Shown here one piece after another: positions 15,036-23,955 of a stretch of DNA of 64,000 nt. The notes beneath the pieces were generated by a model. The model saw only the letters and a list, made by a program, of their open reading frames with translations, was not told where the DNA came from and searched no databases. Source of the stretch: Flavobacterium sp. SLB02. GTDB lineage: Bacteria; Bacteroidota; Bacteroidia; Flavobacteriales; Flavobacteriaceae. Each line of letters begins with the position of its first letter. The first letter of the stretch is position 1. The position numbers and the translations under genes were made by a program. The DNA lies in contig NZ_CP045928.1 of NCBI RefSeq assembly GCF_009664855.1, forward strand, positions 5,356,119 through 5,420,118, written 5' to 3'.

Positions 15036-16220
15036 TTATGATTTCATTAAAAGTTCGACCGTTTTAATTTTCAGATTATCTCCGGATGCAATCATTAAGG
15101 CGGTTTCATCTTTATCATTAGTAATCGAAATATCTGCTCCCTGATCTAAGAGCAGCTTCACTTTTCGATAGGTTTCTTTGGCCATTTCTGCATCGTAATT
15201 GACATTATACGCGCAAACTTTATGCAAAATTGTGTTTCCCTGATTGTCTTGTTCATTTACATCTAAAGAAACATTTTCTAAAACCGATTTTAAAATATCT
15301 GATTTCTTTTCAACAATAAAATCAATTCCCGATTTTGGCTGGCCATAATATTGAGCGCAGAAGTTTACATCGGCACCATCTGATAATAATCTTTCTAAAA
15401 AAGTGATATCGCTTGGCGAGCCCGAAACAGAACTGATGAAATGAGTCAATAAAGTGCGTCCGTCTTTGTTTACAATATTAAAATCAGGTGAAGAAACTGT
15501 CGCTAATGCCTCGTACATATCAAAAGAAAACTGTTCGGCAACAGCGTAATAAAAAGCGGTATTGTTGAGGTTATCTGTTTCGTTGGCATCCGCTCCATTT
15601 TCGAGTAGAAAGGGAATAAAATCTTTTTTGCTTCTTTTAATAGCACAGATTAACGGAGTTGTACCAACAATGTTTTTTTCGTTAATATCGACGCCATTAT
15701 TCAGAAGAATGGCTATGTATTCTTTTACTGTATCTGTTTCAAGACCATAAGTGTTCAAAATGTTATAGATGAAATTTTCTCCTGCATTATTTTTATAATG
15801 AGCATTTGCCCCAAAATCATCAATCAGAGTTAAAATGATTTTTGGAGATGCATTTTTTTCAATAAAATAACCAAGTAACGTTTTGTCACTTATTTCATCA
15901 TTAATATTTTCCATTTTTGACATCAGTTCTTTGAAAAAGGCAATCGATTCATCGTCATCTTTTAATGGGGTTAAAGAATTAAAAATCGATTTGTCGAAAC
16001 TATCCAATTCATAGATATCGGTTTCAATAAAACGGGCTTTAATTAATTTTTCAATAAAATCAATTTCTTTAGCTTCAATAATTTTGGTTGTGATTTGAGA
16101 AAAATTGTTTTTAAGATATTGATCGTTAAAAATTTCGCCGTTATTTAGGCATTCTCTGGCCTCGTCAAATTTTCCCTGGAAAAGGAAATTTTCAATCTGG
16201 TTTTGTGTTTGCATTTGCAT
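15036..16220 (-). CDS. Ankyrin-repeat protein
   Basis: 394 aa from ATG 16220 (MQMQTQNQIENFLF); a longer upstream frame starts in unlikely sequence. Ankyrin units occupy most of the protein and are more diverged than in the neighbour (GTTPLICAIKRSKKDFIPFLL, GNTILHKVCAYN, ETALMIASGDNLKIKTVELL). No SHOCT tail, signal peptide or membrane helix is seen. The N-terminal 60 residues form a helical segment shared in style with the neighbour. It probably acts with the next gene as a pair of scaffold proteins, which is inferred from adjacency alone. Confidence 0.82.
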   Translation of the reverse strand: MQMQTQNQIENFLFQGKFDEARECLNNGEIFNDQYLKNNFSQITTKIIEAKEIDFIEKLIKARFIETDIYELDSFDKSIFNSLTPLKDDDESIAFFKELMSKMENINDEISDKTLLGYFIEKNASPKIILTLIDDFGANAHYKNNAGENFIYNILNTYGLETDTVKEYIAILLNNGVDINEKNIVGTTPLICAIKRSKKDFIPFLLENGADANETDNLNNTAFYYAVAEQFSFDMYEALATVSSPDFNIVNKDGRTLLTHFISSVSGSPSDITFLERLLSDGADVNFCAQYYGQPKSGIDFIVEKKSDILKSVLENVSLDVNEQDNQGNTILHKVCAYNVNYDAEMAKETYRKVKLLLDQGADISITNDKDETALMIASGDNLKIKTVELLMKS

Positions 16221-16411
16221 TGGTATTTTAAATGAAAAAATTATGTTTTGATGAAGCCAGGATTTATAATAGTTGACTTCACGAACTATGTTGTAAGATA
16301 AAACATAAAATTGACAAATATATTTCAAGATGAAAATTAAAAAAGTCTTTTTAAATCATAAAACATAAAAGCAGGCAGTTTTTAAGGTGAGATTAAATTG
16401 CAATTGATAGT

Positions 16412-17164
16412 TTATTCTTCAAAAAGCCTAAGCTCATCAAAATCTTCAATTTCGGATAATTTAAGCAGCTCGCTTTTTCTAATCTTAGTCACGGTCTTCT
16501 TGAATGCTTCTTCTCCGCTATCTGCATCCTCGTTAGTATTCTCGTTTCTTATCATGGTTGAGGTTAAGTAATTTATACTTACATCGTTGTTCACTATAGG
16601 TCCGTTATTATTACTTCTGTCATAACCAATAAGCTCAAGATCTGAATTTTGAAACCTAAAAGTATAGTTCCAATATCCATATCTTCCGTGTGCATAGGAA
16701 ACAAATAGTTTTCCTTTTGTTATTTCGACAGATAATTCAGGGGGATAATAAACACCGCCATCTTCATTTTCTGATGAAAAACATTCATAATTTTTAACCG
16801 CTAATTCGTAACCGTCATTGTTTTTTAAAAGTACAATAATTCCTCTTCGATTACGATCTAATTCCCCACGGCTTTCATCTTTGACAAACTTACTTTTATC
16901 CGTTCCTTTAATCATAAGAGCGCAATCTTCCTGGCCGTCTTTATTTAAATCGCCAAAAACTTTTTCAAAAACAACATAACCTTTTGGTAAAAAATCTTCC
17001 GGATTTTTTCCTTTTTCGGTTGGTGAATCCGGATTTTCAGCAACTTCTTCAACACTATTTAAGGATTCCTGAATTTGCGCCGGCTCTTTTTTGTCTTTAG
17101 GATCTTTACAACCTGCGTTAAGTAATAATATTAAAGTTGTTAAATAAAGTAGAGATTTATTCAT
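16412..17164 (-). CDS. Hypothetical lipoprotein with a FG-GAP-like calcium-loop motif
   Basis: A 250-aa protein with signal MNKSLLYLTTLILLL and lipobox LNAGC. A low-complexity acidic linker leads to a globular part. GDLNKDGQEDCALMI matches the D-x-N-x-D-G-x-x-D loop found in integrin-type or VCBS-like repeats, followed by beta-rich sequence (KLFVSYAHGRYGYWNYTFRF). It heads the same-strand block with the two ankyrin genes, 190 bases upstream of them. Ligand and role unknown. Confidence 0.75.
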   Translation of the reverse strand: MNKSLLYLTTLILLLNAGCKDPKDKKEPAQIQESLNSVEEVAENPDSPTEKGKNPEDFLPKGYVVFEKVFGDLNKDGQEDCALMIKGTDKSKFVKDESRGELDRNRRGIIVLLKNNDGYELAVKNYECFSSENEDGGVYYPPELSVEITKGKLFVSYAHGRYGYWNYTFRFQNSDLELIGYDRSNNNGPIVNNDVSINYLTSTMIRNENTNEDADSGEEAFKKTVTKIRKSELLKLSEIEDFDELRLFEE

Positions 17165-17169
17165 ATAAA

Positions 17170-17373
17170 TTATTGATAATTAAGTTTTAGTTTATTGTTT
17201 TTCTTTGATTGAGACCTTATTTTCCATTTGCCATTTTTCCTAGCATAATCATAATCAGGAATGTGTTTTGTGTTCGATTCTGGAAGTGCTTTTTTAGCGG
17301 CGTAACAGTAAGATTGATATGTAAATATAGTATTCTGTAGGTGAATTATTAATTTTAATAAAGAGAATAACAT
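17170..17373 (-). CDS. Doubtful small open reading frame
   Basis: A 67-codon frame with a hydrophobic start (MLFSLLKLIIHLQ) and a basic tail (RKNGKWKIRSQSKKNNK) ends five bases before the lipoprotein start codon, in the same direction. It may be a gene remnant or a small secreted protein. No family is recognised. The rest of the gap, 17374-17605, holds A+T-rich sequence including a TATCTTTA box near the ricT start, with no supported gene. Confidence 0.25.
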   Translation of the reverse strand: MLFSLLKLIIHLQNTIFTYQSYCYAAKKALPESNTKHIPDYDYARKNGKWKIRSQSKKNNKLKLNYQ

Positions 17374-17605
17374 AAATAAGTTTTAGAATAAGCTTTGTAA
17401 AAATAGAATTAAAGAATTTTTTTGTTTGAAAATTTCAGCCTGATACTGTTATAAAAAAGCTTATTTTGCCTTAAAGATTGCTTGCTTTTGTATTTAACGA
17501 AGCATTAGTATTAATGCATAAAAAGCAAACTAAAAAAAATACTATCTTTACCGATCAAACGTTTATGAACTTAAGTTGCTTTTTTGCAACACTACATATA
17601 TAATT

Positions 17606-18949
17606 ATGGCATGTACAAGTTGTTCAACCTCAGATGGTGGCGCACCAAAGGGTTGTAAAAATAATGGGACTTGCGGCACCGATAGCTGCAATAAATTGAC
17701 GGTTTTTGACTGGCTCGCGAACATGAGTCCGTCTAATGGAGAGGCTATTTTTGATTGTGTTGAGGTTCGTTTTAAAAACGGACGCAAGGAATTTTTTAGA
17801 AATTCAGAAAAATTAACTTTAAGTATTGGTGATATTGTAGCAACTGTTGCATCGCCAGGACACGATATCGGGATTGTAACTTTGACAGGAGAATTGGTAA
17901 AAATTCAAATGAAGAAAAAAGGTGTGAATCACGAAAGTAACGAAGTGCCTAAAATTTACCGAAAAGCTTCTCAAAAAGATATTGATATCTGGTCTGTAGC
18001 GCGTGATCGTGAAGAACCAATGAAAGTTCGTGCACGTGAATTAGCGATTCAGCATAAACTCGAAATGAAAATATCTGATATTGAATTTCAGGGAGACGGG
18101 TCTAAAGCTACGTTTTACTATACGGCGAATGACAGGGTCGATTTTAGACTTTTAATTAAAGATTTTGCCAAAGAATTCAGTACCAGAGTCGAAATGAAAC
18201 AAGTTGGTTTCCGTCAGGAAGCAGCTCGTTTAGGCGGAATTGGTTCTTGCGGACGAGAACTTTGCTGTTCGACCTGGCTTACAGATTTTAGAAGTGTAAA
18301 TACTTCTGCAGCGCGTTACCAACAGCTTTCGCTAAATCCTCAAAAATTAGCCGGACAATGCGGAAAATTAAAGTGTTGCTTGAATTATGAGCTTGACACT
18401 TATATGGATGCATTGAAAGATTTTCCTGATTACGACACTAAATTAGTGACCGAAAAAGGAGATGCTATCTGTCAGAAACAAGATATTTTTAAAGGATTAA
18501 TGTGGTTTGCTTATACCAACAACTTCGCAAACTGGCATGTTTTGAAAATTGATCAGGTAAAAGAAATTATTGCCGAGAACAAACAGAAAAACAAAGTGTC
18601 ATCTCTTGAAGACTTTGCCATTGAAGTAGTTTCAGAACCTGAAAAAGACTTTAATAATGCAATGGGGCAGGAAAGTTTAACTCGTTTTGATCAGCCAAAA
18701 AGAAAGAAAAAACCAAGTCGCAAACGCAAACCAAATGCCGAAGCAGCGATTGTGGCTACTCCAAACAAACCTCAGTCAAATCAAAATCAGAATAAACCCG
18801 CAGGAGGAAATCCAAATAAAGGGAATAACCAAAACAAGGGAAACAAACCGAATAATAACAAGCCGAATAAACCTAACAATTCAAACGAGAATAAACCGGC
18901 TGAGCCTAGAAAACCTATAATTATTACTAAAAATGAGAATAAAAAATAG
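17606..18949 (+). CDS. ricT: PSP1-domain regulatory iron-sulfur protein RicT
   Basis: A 447-aa protein from ATG 17606 (MACTSCSTSDGGAPKGCKNN). The N-terminus is Cys-rich. The PSP1 C-terminal domain (about residues 90-290) ends with the invariant GSCGRELCCSTW and GQCGKLKCCLNYE, cysteines that hold Fe-S clusters in Bacillus RicT (YaaT), where the RicAFT complex affects RNA processing. From about residue 350 on it has a long low-complexity tail of Lys, Asn and Pro, common in Bacteroidota homologues. It overlaps gldH by 17 bases, so the two are surely co-expressed. Confidence 0.88.
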   Translation: MACTSCSTSDGGAPKGCKNNGTCGTDSCNKLTVFDWLANMSPSNGEAIFDCVEVRFKNGRKEFFRNSEKLTLSIGDIVATVASPGHDIGIVTLTGELVKIQMKKKGVNHESNEVPKIYRKASQKDIDIWSVARDREEPMKVRARELAIQHKLEMKISDIEFQGDGSKATFYYTANDRVDFRLLIKDFAKEFSTRVEMKQVGFRQEAARLGGIGSCGRELCCSTWLTDFRSVNTSAARYQQLSLNPQKLAGQCGKLKCCLNYELDTYMDALKDFPDYDTKLVTEKGDAICQKQDIFKGLMWFAYTNNFANWHVLKIDQVKEIIAENKQKNKVSSLEDFAIEVVSEPEKDFNNAMGQESLTRFDQPKRKKKPSRKRKPNAEAAIVATPNKPQSNQNQNKPAGGNPNKGNNQNKGNKPNNNKPNKPNNSNENKPAEPRKPIIITKNENKK

Positions 18950-19412
18950 TGCGATTCTTCTTTTGGTAGGGATAATGCTTTTTTCTTGTGATAAAAAAAG
19001 AGTATTCGATGAGTACAAATCTGTTGGAAGTGCCTGGAACAAAGACAGTATTGTAACTTTTGATCTACCAGTTTTAGATTCAACCAAAAAGTACAATTTA
19101 TTTATAAATTTAAGGGACAATAACAATTATCCATTCAAGAATTTATTTTTAATTGTAGCTATCGAAACTCCAAGTGGTTTCACCAAAGTAGATACTTTAG
19201 AATACGAGATGGCAAAACCGGACGGAACCTTGCTAGGAAACGGTTTTACGGATATAAAAGAGAGTAAACTTTATTATAAACAAGATGTAAAGTTTAAAGG
19301 AAAATATAAAGTACACATCAAACAAGCTGTTAGAGAATCAGGGAAAATTCCTGGTGTTCAGGCTTTAGAAGGTATTACAGACGTAGGTTTTAGAATAGAA
19401 CAAAAAGATTAG
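18933..19412 (+). CDS. gldH: Gliding motility lipoprotein GldH
   Basis: A 159-aa lipoprotein: MRIKNSAILLLVGIMLFSC has lipobox LFSC with Cys19. The mature part (KKRVFDEYKSV, YNLFINLRDNNNYPF, GITDVGFRIEQ) matches GldH, which is needed for flavobacterial gliding and, with GldK-N/Sov/SprT, for type IX secretion. The location between a PSP1/RicT gene and a PBP1A is also seen in other flavobacteria as I recall. It starts inside the end of ricT and is followed 12 bases later by the PBP gene. Confidence 0.9.
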   Translation: MRIKNSAILLLVGIMLFSCDKKRVFDEYKSVGSAWNKDSIVTFDLPVLDSTKKYNLFINLRDNNNYPFKNLFLIVAIETPSGFTKVDTLEYEMAKPDGTLLGNGFTDIKESKLYYKQDVKFKGKYKVHIKQAVRESGKIPGVQALEGITDVGFRIEQKD

Positions 19413-19424
19413 AAAAATAGTTAT

Positions 19425-21728
19425 ATGGCCACTAAGAAAAACAATCAACCTAATAGTAATAAAGATATTAACTACTATAAAAAGAAATTCTGGCGAGTTT
19501 TTGCTTATACCTTGCTGGGTATTTTAGCTTTCTTTTTATTTGCCTCGTGGGGATTATTCGGATCGATGCCTTCTTTTGAAGACTTAGAAAATCCGGATTC
19601 TAATTTGGCAACAGAAATTATTTCATCTGATGGAGTAGTAATTGGTAAATATTTTAAAACCAACAGATCACAACTTAAATATTCAGATTTGCCGAAAAAC
19701 CTGGTAGATGCCTTGGTTGCAACTGAAGATGCCCGTTTTTATGAACATTCAGGAATCGACGGACGCGGAACGCTAAGAGCTGCTTTTTCCCTGGGAACCA
19801 ATGGAGGAGCCAGTACTCTGACACAGCAGTTGGCAAAACAGTTATTTCATCGCGGAGGATCTAGCTTTTTACCTTTTAGAATAGTACAAAAGATAAAAGA
19901 ATGGATTATTGCTATTCGTTTGGAACGTCAATATACCAAAAATGAGATTTTAGCGATGTACTGCAACGTTTATGATTTTGGAAATTATGCTGTTGGGGTA
20001 AGTTCGGCAGCTCAGACTTATTTTTCCAAAGAACCTAAAGATTTAACCATAGACGAATCGGCAATATTGGTGGGAATGTTTAATAATTCATCTCTTTATA
20101 ATCCGTTGCGAAACCCGGTTGGTGTTAAAAATCGTCGTGATGTGGTGCTGGGTCAAATGGTAAAAGCCAAGATGATTACGGAGGCTCAGAAAGACAAGTA
20201 CAAGGCAATGCCAATTGCTTTAAAATTCAAATTAGAAAGTCATCGCGAAGGAACAGCGACTTATTTCAGGGAATATCTTCGAGATTACATGAAAAAATGG
20301 GTTGCTGAAAACAAAAAACCAGACGGTTCTGATTACGATATTTACAAAGATGGTCTGAAAATCTATACTACTATCGATTCAAGAATGCAGTTACATGCCG
20401 AAGAAGCGGTTTCTGAGCACATGAAAAATTTACAGCAACAATTTTTTATTGAGCAAAAAAACAATAAAAATGCGCCATTTGTAAATATTACTCAGGCAGA
20501 AACAGATAAACTTATGATGCAGGCGATGAAAAATTCTACGCGTTGGGCTATCATGAAAGATCTGGATAAGAGTGAAGATGATATCATTGCTTCTTTTAAA
20601 GTAAAAACAAAAATGCGCGTATTTACCTGGAAAGGGGAACGTGATACGGTAATGACACCGCTTGATTCTATTCGTTATTTCAAACACTTTTTACAATCTG
20701 GTTTAATGGCGATGGAGCCTCAAACCGGGAATATTAAAGCGTGGGTTGGTGGAATCAATTATAAATATTTTCAATACGATCACGTAGGACAGGGAGCAAG
20801 ACAAGTAGGTTCTACTTTTAAACCCTTTGTTTATGCCACTGCTATAGAGCAACTAAACATGTCTCCTTGTGATTCTATCCTTGACGGACCGTTTATGATT
20901 CACAAAGGACGTCATAACGTTACAGCAGACTGGGAGCCTAGAAACTCAGACAACAGATACCGCGGAATGGTTACCTTAAAACAAGGTTTGGCGAATTCCA
21001 TAAATACGATTTCGGCTAAATTAATAGATCGTGTAGGACCTGAAGCTGTTGTAGAACTAACACACAAATTAGGTGTTAAAACCGAAATTCCTGCACAGCC
21101 TTCGATTGCTTTGGGAGCTGTAGATATTACGGTTGAAGATATGGTTGCTGCTTATGGTACATTTGCCAATCAGGGAGTATATGTAAAACCACAATTTTTA
21201 AGCCGTATCGAGAACAAAAGCGGAGAGGTTATTTATGAGCCAATTCCTGAATCTCATGACGTTTTGAATAAAGATATTGCCTTTGCAGTAATCAAATTAC
21301 TTCAGGGGGTTACAGAAACCGGATCTGGTGCACGTTTACGTACGCAAGGAGGAGGAAGTGGAGATAATCGCTGGACAGGATATCCATACATGTTTAAAAA
21401 CGCAATTGCGGGTAAAACAGGAACAACTCAAAACCAGTCTGATGGTTGGTTTATGGGAATGGTGCCTAACTTAGTAACAGGAGTTTGGGTAGGTTGCGAA
21501 GATCGTTCGGCACGTTTTAAAAGTTTAACTTACGGACAAGGTGCAACAGCTGCATTGCCAATTTGGGGTTACTTTATGAAACTTTGTTATGCAGATCCCG
21601 GACTTCAGGTTTCGAAATCAGATTTTGAGCGACCAGCAAATCTTTCGATAAAAGTAGATTGTTATAGTGCTCCAAAAGTAAAAGATACAACAGCTACGGA
21701 ACAAAACACAGACGAATTCGAACTGTAG
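19425..21728 (+). CDS. Class A penicillin-binding protein 1A (glycosyltransferase-transpeptidase)
   Basis: A 767-aa bifunctional peptidoglycan synthase. One membrane anchor (about residues 25-48) is followed by the GT51 domain with ATEDARFYEHSGIDGRG and GASTLTQQLAKQLF. The transpeptidase domain carries the serine motif STFKPF, the second motif in LANSINTIS, and KTGTT. Length and motif order are normal for PBP1A. It is the last gene of the ricT-gldH unit and is followed by a terminator. Co-location couples wall growth with gliding/secretion genes, though a direct functional link is unproven. Confidence 0.93.
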   Translation: MATKKNNQPNSNKDINYYKKKFWRVFAYTLLGILAFFLFASWGLFGSMPSFEDLENPDSNLATEIISSDGVVIGKYFKTNRSQLKYSDLPKNLVDALVATEDARFYEHSGIDGRGTLRAAFSLGTNGGASTLTQQLAKQLFHRGGSSFLPFRIVQKIKEWIIAIRLERQYTKNEILAMYCNVYDFGNYAVGVSSAAQTYFSKEPKDLTIDESAILVGMFNNSSLYNPLRNPVGVKNRRDVVLGQMVKAKMITEAQKDKYKAMPIALKFKLESHREGTATYFREYLRDYMKKWVAENKKPDGSDYDIYKDGLKIYTTIDSRMQLHAEEAVSEHMKNLQQQFFIEQKNNKNAPFVNITQAETDKLMMQAMKNSTRWAIMKDLDKSEDDIIASFKVKTKMRVFTWKGERDTVMTPLDSIRYFKHFLQSGLMAMEPQTGNIKAWVGGINYKYFQYDHVGQGARQVGSTFKPFVYATAIEQLNMSPCDSILDGPFMIHKGRHNVTADWEPRNSDNRYRGMVTLKQGLANSINTISAKLIDRVGPEAVVELTHKLGVKTEIPAQPSIALGAVDITVEDMVAAYGTFANQGVYVKPQFLSRIENKSGEVIYEPIPESHDVLNKDIAFAVIKLLQGVTETGSGARLRTQGGGSGDNRWTGYPYMFKNAIAGKTGTTQNQSDGWFMGMVPNLVTGVWVGCEDRSARFKSLTYGQGATAALPIWGYFMKLCYADPGLQVSKSDFERPANLSIKVDCYSAPKVKDTTATEQNTDEFEL

Positions 21729-21754
21729 TTTAAATTCCTTTTTTATATAAAAAT

Positions 21755-21804
21755 ATCCTTTTGTGATCTTCTGAAATCAGTTGAAAACAAAAGGATTTTT
21801 TTTT
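21755..21804 (+). terminator. Terminator after PBP1A
   Basis: ATCCTTTTGT (21755-21764) pairs with ACAAAAGGAT (21787-21796), followed by eight T residues. The large loop is unusual, but the T-run is strong. Confidence 0.7.
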
Positions 21805-21836
21805 GAATAAGTTTTAATGAAATTTTACAGCAAAGA

Positions 21837-21897
21837 GCGCTAAGATTTACGCAAAGTTCGCAAAGAAAATTAAAACTTTGCGTCTTCGCGCCTTTGC
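21837..21897. repeat. CGCAAAG-family inverted repeat
   Basis: AAAGAGCGCTAAGATTTACGCAAAGTTCGCAAAG-type words (given in part) face CTTTGCGTCTTCGCGCCTTTGCC. It is the same vocabulary as at 31781-31949, 40314-40494 and 61622-61973. The gap between 21729 and 22026 otherwise contains only the terminator. Confidence 0.55.
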
Positions 21898-22026
21898 CAG
21901 ATTTGAAATAGGATTCTTAGTGAATATTGTGGTTAAAAAGTAAATTTTATTTTTTGCGAAATCGTTATAATTTAATCTAAAAATCTTATTTTTATCAAAA
22001 ATATACGGTAATAAAGACCATTTGTT

Positions 22027-22728
22027 ATGATTACAAAAAAAGTAAATAACGTTCAAGAGGCTACAGCAGGAATAGAAAGCGGAATGACCATTATGTTTGG
22101 TGGTTTTGGTTTATGCGGAATTCCTGAAAATACTATAGCAGCATTAGTAAAAACAACCGTTTCTGATTTAACTTGTATTTCGAACAATGCAGGAGTTGAT
22201 GATTTTGGTTTGGGGTTGCTTTTGCAGAAGAAACAAATCAAAAAAATGATTTCGTCTTATGTTGGCGAAAATGCTGAGTTTGAACGCCAGATGCTTTCCG
22301 GAGAACTTGAAGTTGAACTCACACCGCAAGGCACTTTAGCCGAACGTTGTCGTGCAGCACAAGCTGGAATTCCAGCTTTTTTCACTCCGGCCGGTTACGG
22401 AACCGAAGTTGCCGAAGGAAAAGAAGTTCGTGAATTCAACGGAAAAATGCATATTATGGAACAAGCTTTCAAAGCTGATTTCGCGATTGTAAAAGCATGG
22501 AAAGGCGATGAAGCCGGAAACCTTATTTTTAAAGGAACAGCCAGAAACTTCAATGCATGTATGGCCGGAGCGGCAAAAATTACCGTTGCCGAGGTTGAGG
22601 AATTAGTTCCTGTTGGTACTTTAGACCCAAATCAAATTCATATCCCGGGAATTATGGTCCAGCGTATTTTTCAGGGTGAAAAATTCGAGAAAAGGATTGA
22701 ACAACGAACTGTGATACAGAAAGCTTAA
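22027..22728 (+). CDS. scoA: 3-oxoacid CoA-transferase subunit A
   Basis: A 233-aa alpha subunit of a type I CoA transferase, moving CoA from succinyl-CoA to acetoacetate in ketone-body and branched-chain use. The glycine-rich start GMTIMFGGFGLCGIPENTI and the later FFTPAGYGTEVAEGKE are family landmarks. The beta subunit gene is not next to it as usual but 1.2 kb downstream, after a beta-lactamase gene. Both subunits are full length and on the same strand, so the enzyme should still be made. Confidence 0.92.
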   Translation: MITKKVNNVQEATAGIESGMTIMFGGFGLCGIPENTIAALVKTTVSDLTCISNNAGVDDFGLGLLLQKKQIKKMISSYVGENAEFERQMLSGELEVELTPQGTLAERCRAAQAGIPAFFTPAGYGTEVAEGKEVREFNGKMHIMEQAFKADFAIVKAWKGDEAGNLIFKGTARNFNACMAGAAKITVAEVEELVPVGTLDPNQIHIPGIMVQRIFQGEKFEKRIEQRTVIQKA

Positions 22729-22968
22729 TTAGATAATGTGCCAATTTGATAATTAGATATTGTTTAGATTGCGCATATTAGCTAATTAAATGAGTGAGGT
22801 ATTTGTCAATTAGATATCCAAGGCGGCATCGCAACTATGTTGCGTTATGTGTATGTGTATAATTGAAATGGTTTGACAATTAAATGTTTAGTATTAATTA
22901 CATAAAGTAAGACATTATTTCATTATCAAATTCTCTAATTAACTCATTAAAATACGCACATTAAACTT
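22729..22968. repeat. A+T-rich repeat block upstream of the beta-lactamase gene
   Basis: Contains TTTGATAATTAGATATTG, TTAGATTGCGCA (about 22764) and, just before the start codon, CATTATCAAATTCTCTAATT. Comparable words, including TTAGATTGCGCA and CATTATCTAATTATCTAATT, occur in the gap on the other side of the gene (23857-23955), so the gene is bracketed by related sequence in direct orientation. Confidence 0.6.
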
Positions 22969-23856
22969 ATGACAAAGCTTTTTAATATCTTCCTGTTTTC
23001 CTTACTCTCTTTTTCGACTTTCGCACAACCGACAAATGAATTGAGACAACAATTAAATCAGATCATTTCGTCTAAAAACGCAACAGTTGGAATTTCGATA
23101 AAAGGCATTGAAGATAAAGATACTTTAAGTATCAACGGAAACTTAAAAGCGCCTATGATGAGTGTTTTTAAATTTCATATTGCTTTGGCAGTTTTAAATA
23201 AAGTGGATGAAGGTAAGCTTTCATTAACACAGGAGATTTTTATTAAAAAGAAAGATTTACATGAAAATACCTGGAGTCCGATGCGAGAAGATTATCCGGA
23301 TGGGAATGTAAATTTAACTTTAGATAAAGTATTAAGATACACCGTTTCGCATAGCGATAACAATGGTTGTGATATATTGATTGATTTGGTTGGAGGAACA
23401 AAAGTGATACAGAAGTTTATCAATCAACAAGGAATTAAAGACTTTGTGATTAAAGTAAACGAAGATCAAATGAAAACCTGGAAAAATCTTTATGTTAATA
23501 CAACTACTCCACTGGCAACAACAACGTTATTGGAAAAGTTTTTTAAAGGAGAAATTCTAAAAGAAAGCACCACAAAGTATTTGTACCAGATAATGACAGA
23601 AACATCAAGAGGTTTAACCTGGATGAAAGCCGGACTTCCTGAAAATACAGAACTGGCGCACAGAACAGGGATTTCAGGAACTAATGATGCTAATTTGAGA
23701 GTAGCAATGAATGATATTGGAATTGTAAAACTCCCCAACGGAAAGCATTTTATTTTATCCGTTTATTTAAAAAACATAATAGAGAAACAAGAAGATACAG
23801 AGAAAATAATTGCAGACATAACAAAAGCAACCTGGCATTATTTTACAAGAAAATAA
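22969..23856 (+). CDS. Class A beta-lactamase, subclass A2-like
   Basis: A 295-aa periplasmic serine beta-lactamase with a signal peptide ending TFAQ. Catalytic features are SVFK (Ser65, Lys68), SDN at 129-131 and a plausible general base Glu165 in VNEDQMK. The third motif is HRTG, with Arg in place of Lys before TG. The MSVFKFHIALAVL and SHSDNNGCDIL segments resemble the VEB/CME/PER-type A2 enzymes typical of Bacteroidota, some of which have extended spectrum. Activity on particular drugs cannot be read from this. It splits the scoA-scoB pair and is flanked by similar repeats, suggesting insertion. Confidence 0.9.
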   Translation: MTKLFNIFLFSLLSFSTFAQPTNELRQQLNQIISSKNATVGISIKGIEDKDTLSINGNLKAPMMSVFKFHIALAVLNKVDEGKLSLTQEIFIKKKDLHENTWSPMREDYPDGNVNLTLDKVLRYTVSHSDNNGCDILIDLVGGTKVIQKFINQQGIKDFVIKVNEDQMKTWKNLYVNTTTPLATTTLLEKFFKGEILKESTTKYLYQIMTETSRGLTWMKAGLPENTELAHRTGISGTNDANLRVAMNDIGIVKLPNGKHFILSVYLKNIIEKQEDTEKIIADITKATWHYFTRK

Positions 23857-23955
23857 TTAGATAATTAGAAAATATGATAATTAGATAATTAATTAGATTG
23901 CGCAAAGTGCAGCATTATCTAATTATCTAATTTCCAAATTGACACATTAAAGACT
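23857..23955. repeat. A+T-rich repeat block downstream of the beta-lactamase gene
   Basis: Tandem ATAATTAGATAATTAG-type words, TTAGATTGCGCA near 23893 and CATTATCTAATTATCTAATT lie before the scoB start. It shares these words in the same order with 22729-22968 and could be the downstream copy of an insertion-associated repeat. Confidence 0.6.

Noticed and set aside
13666..16220. Single broken ankyrin gene
   Set aside because: Both frames are intact, have their own starts and stops 26 bases apart, and differ in tail architecture.
18687..19126. Other-frame open reading frames over the ricT tail and gldH start
   Set aside because: They come from the low-complexity Lys/Asn/Pro-coding tail of RicT and overlap two well-supported genes.
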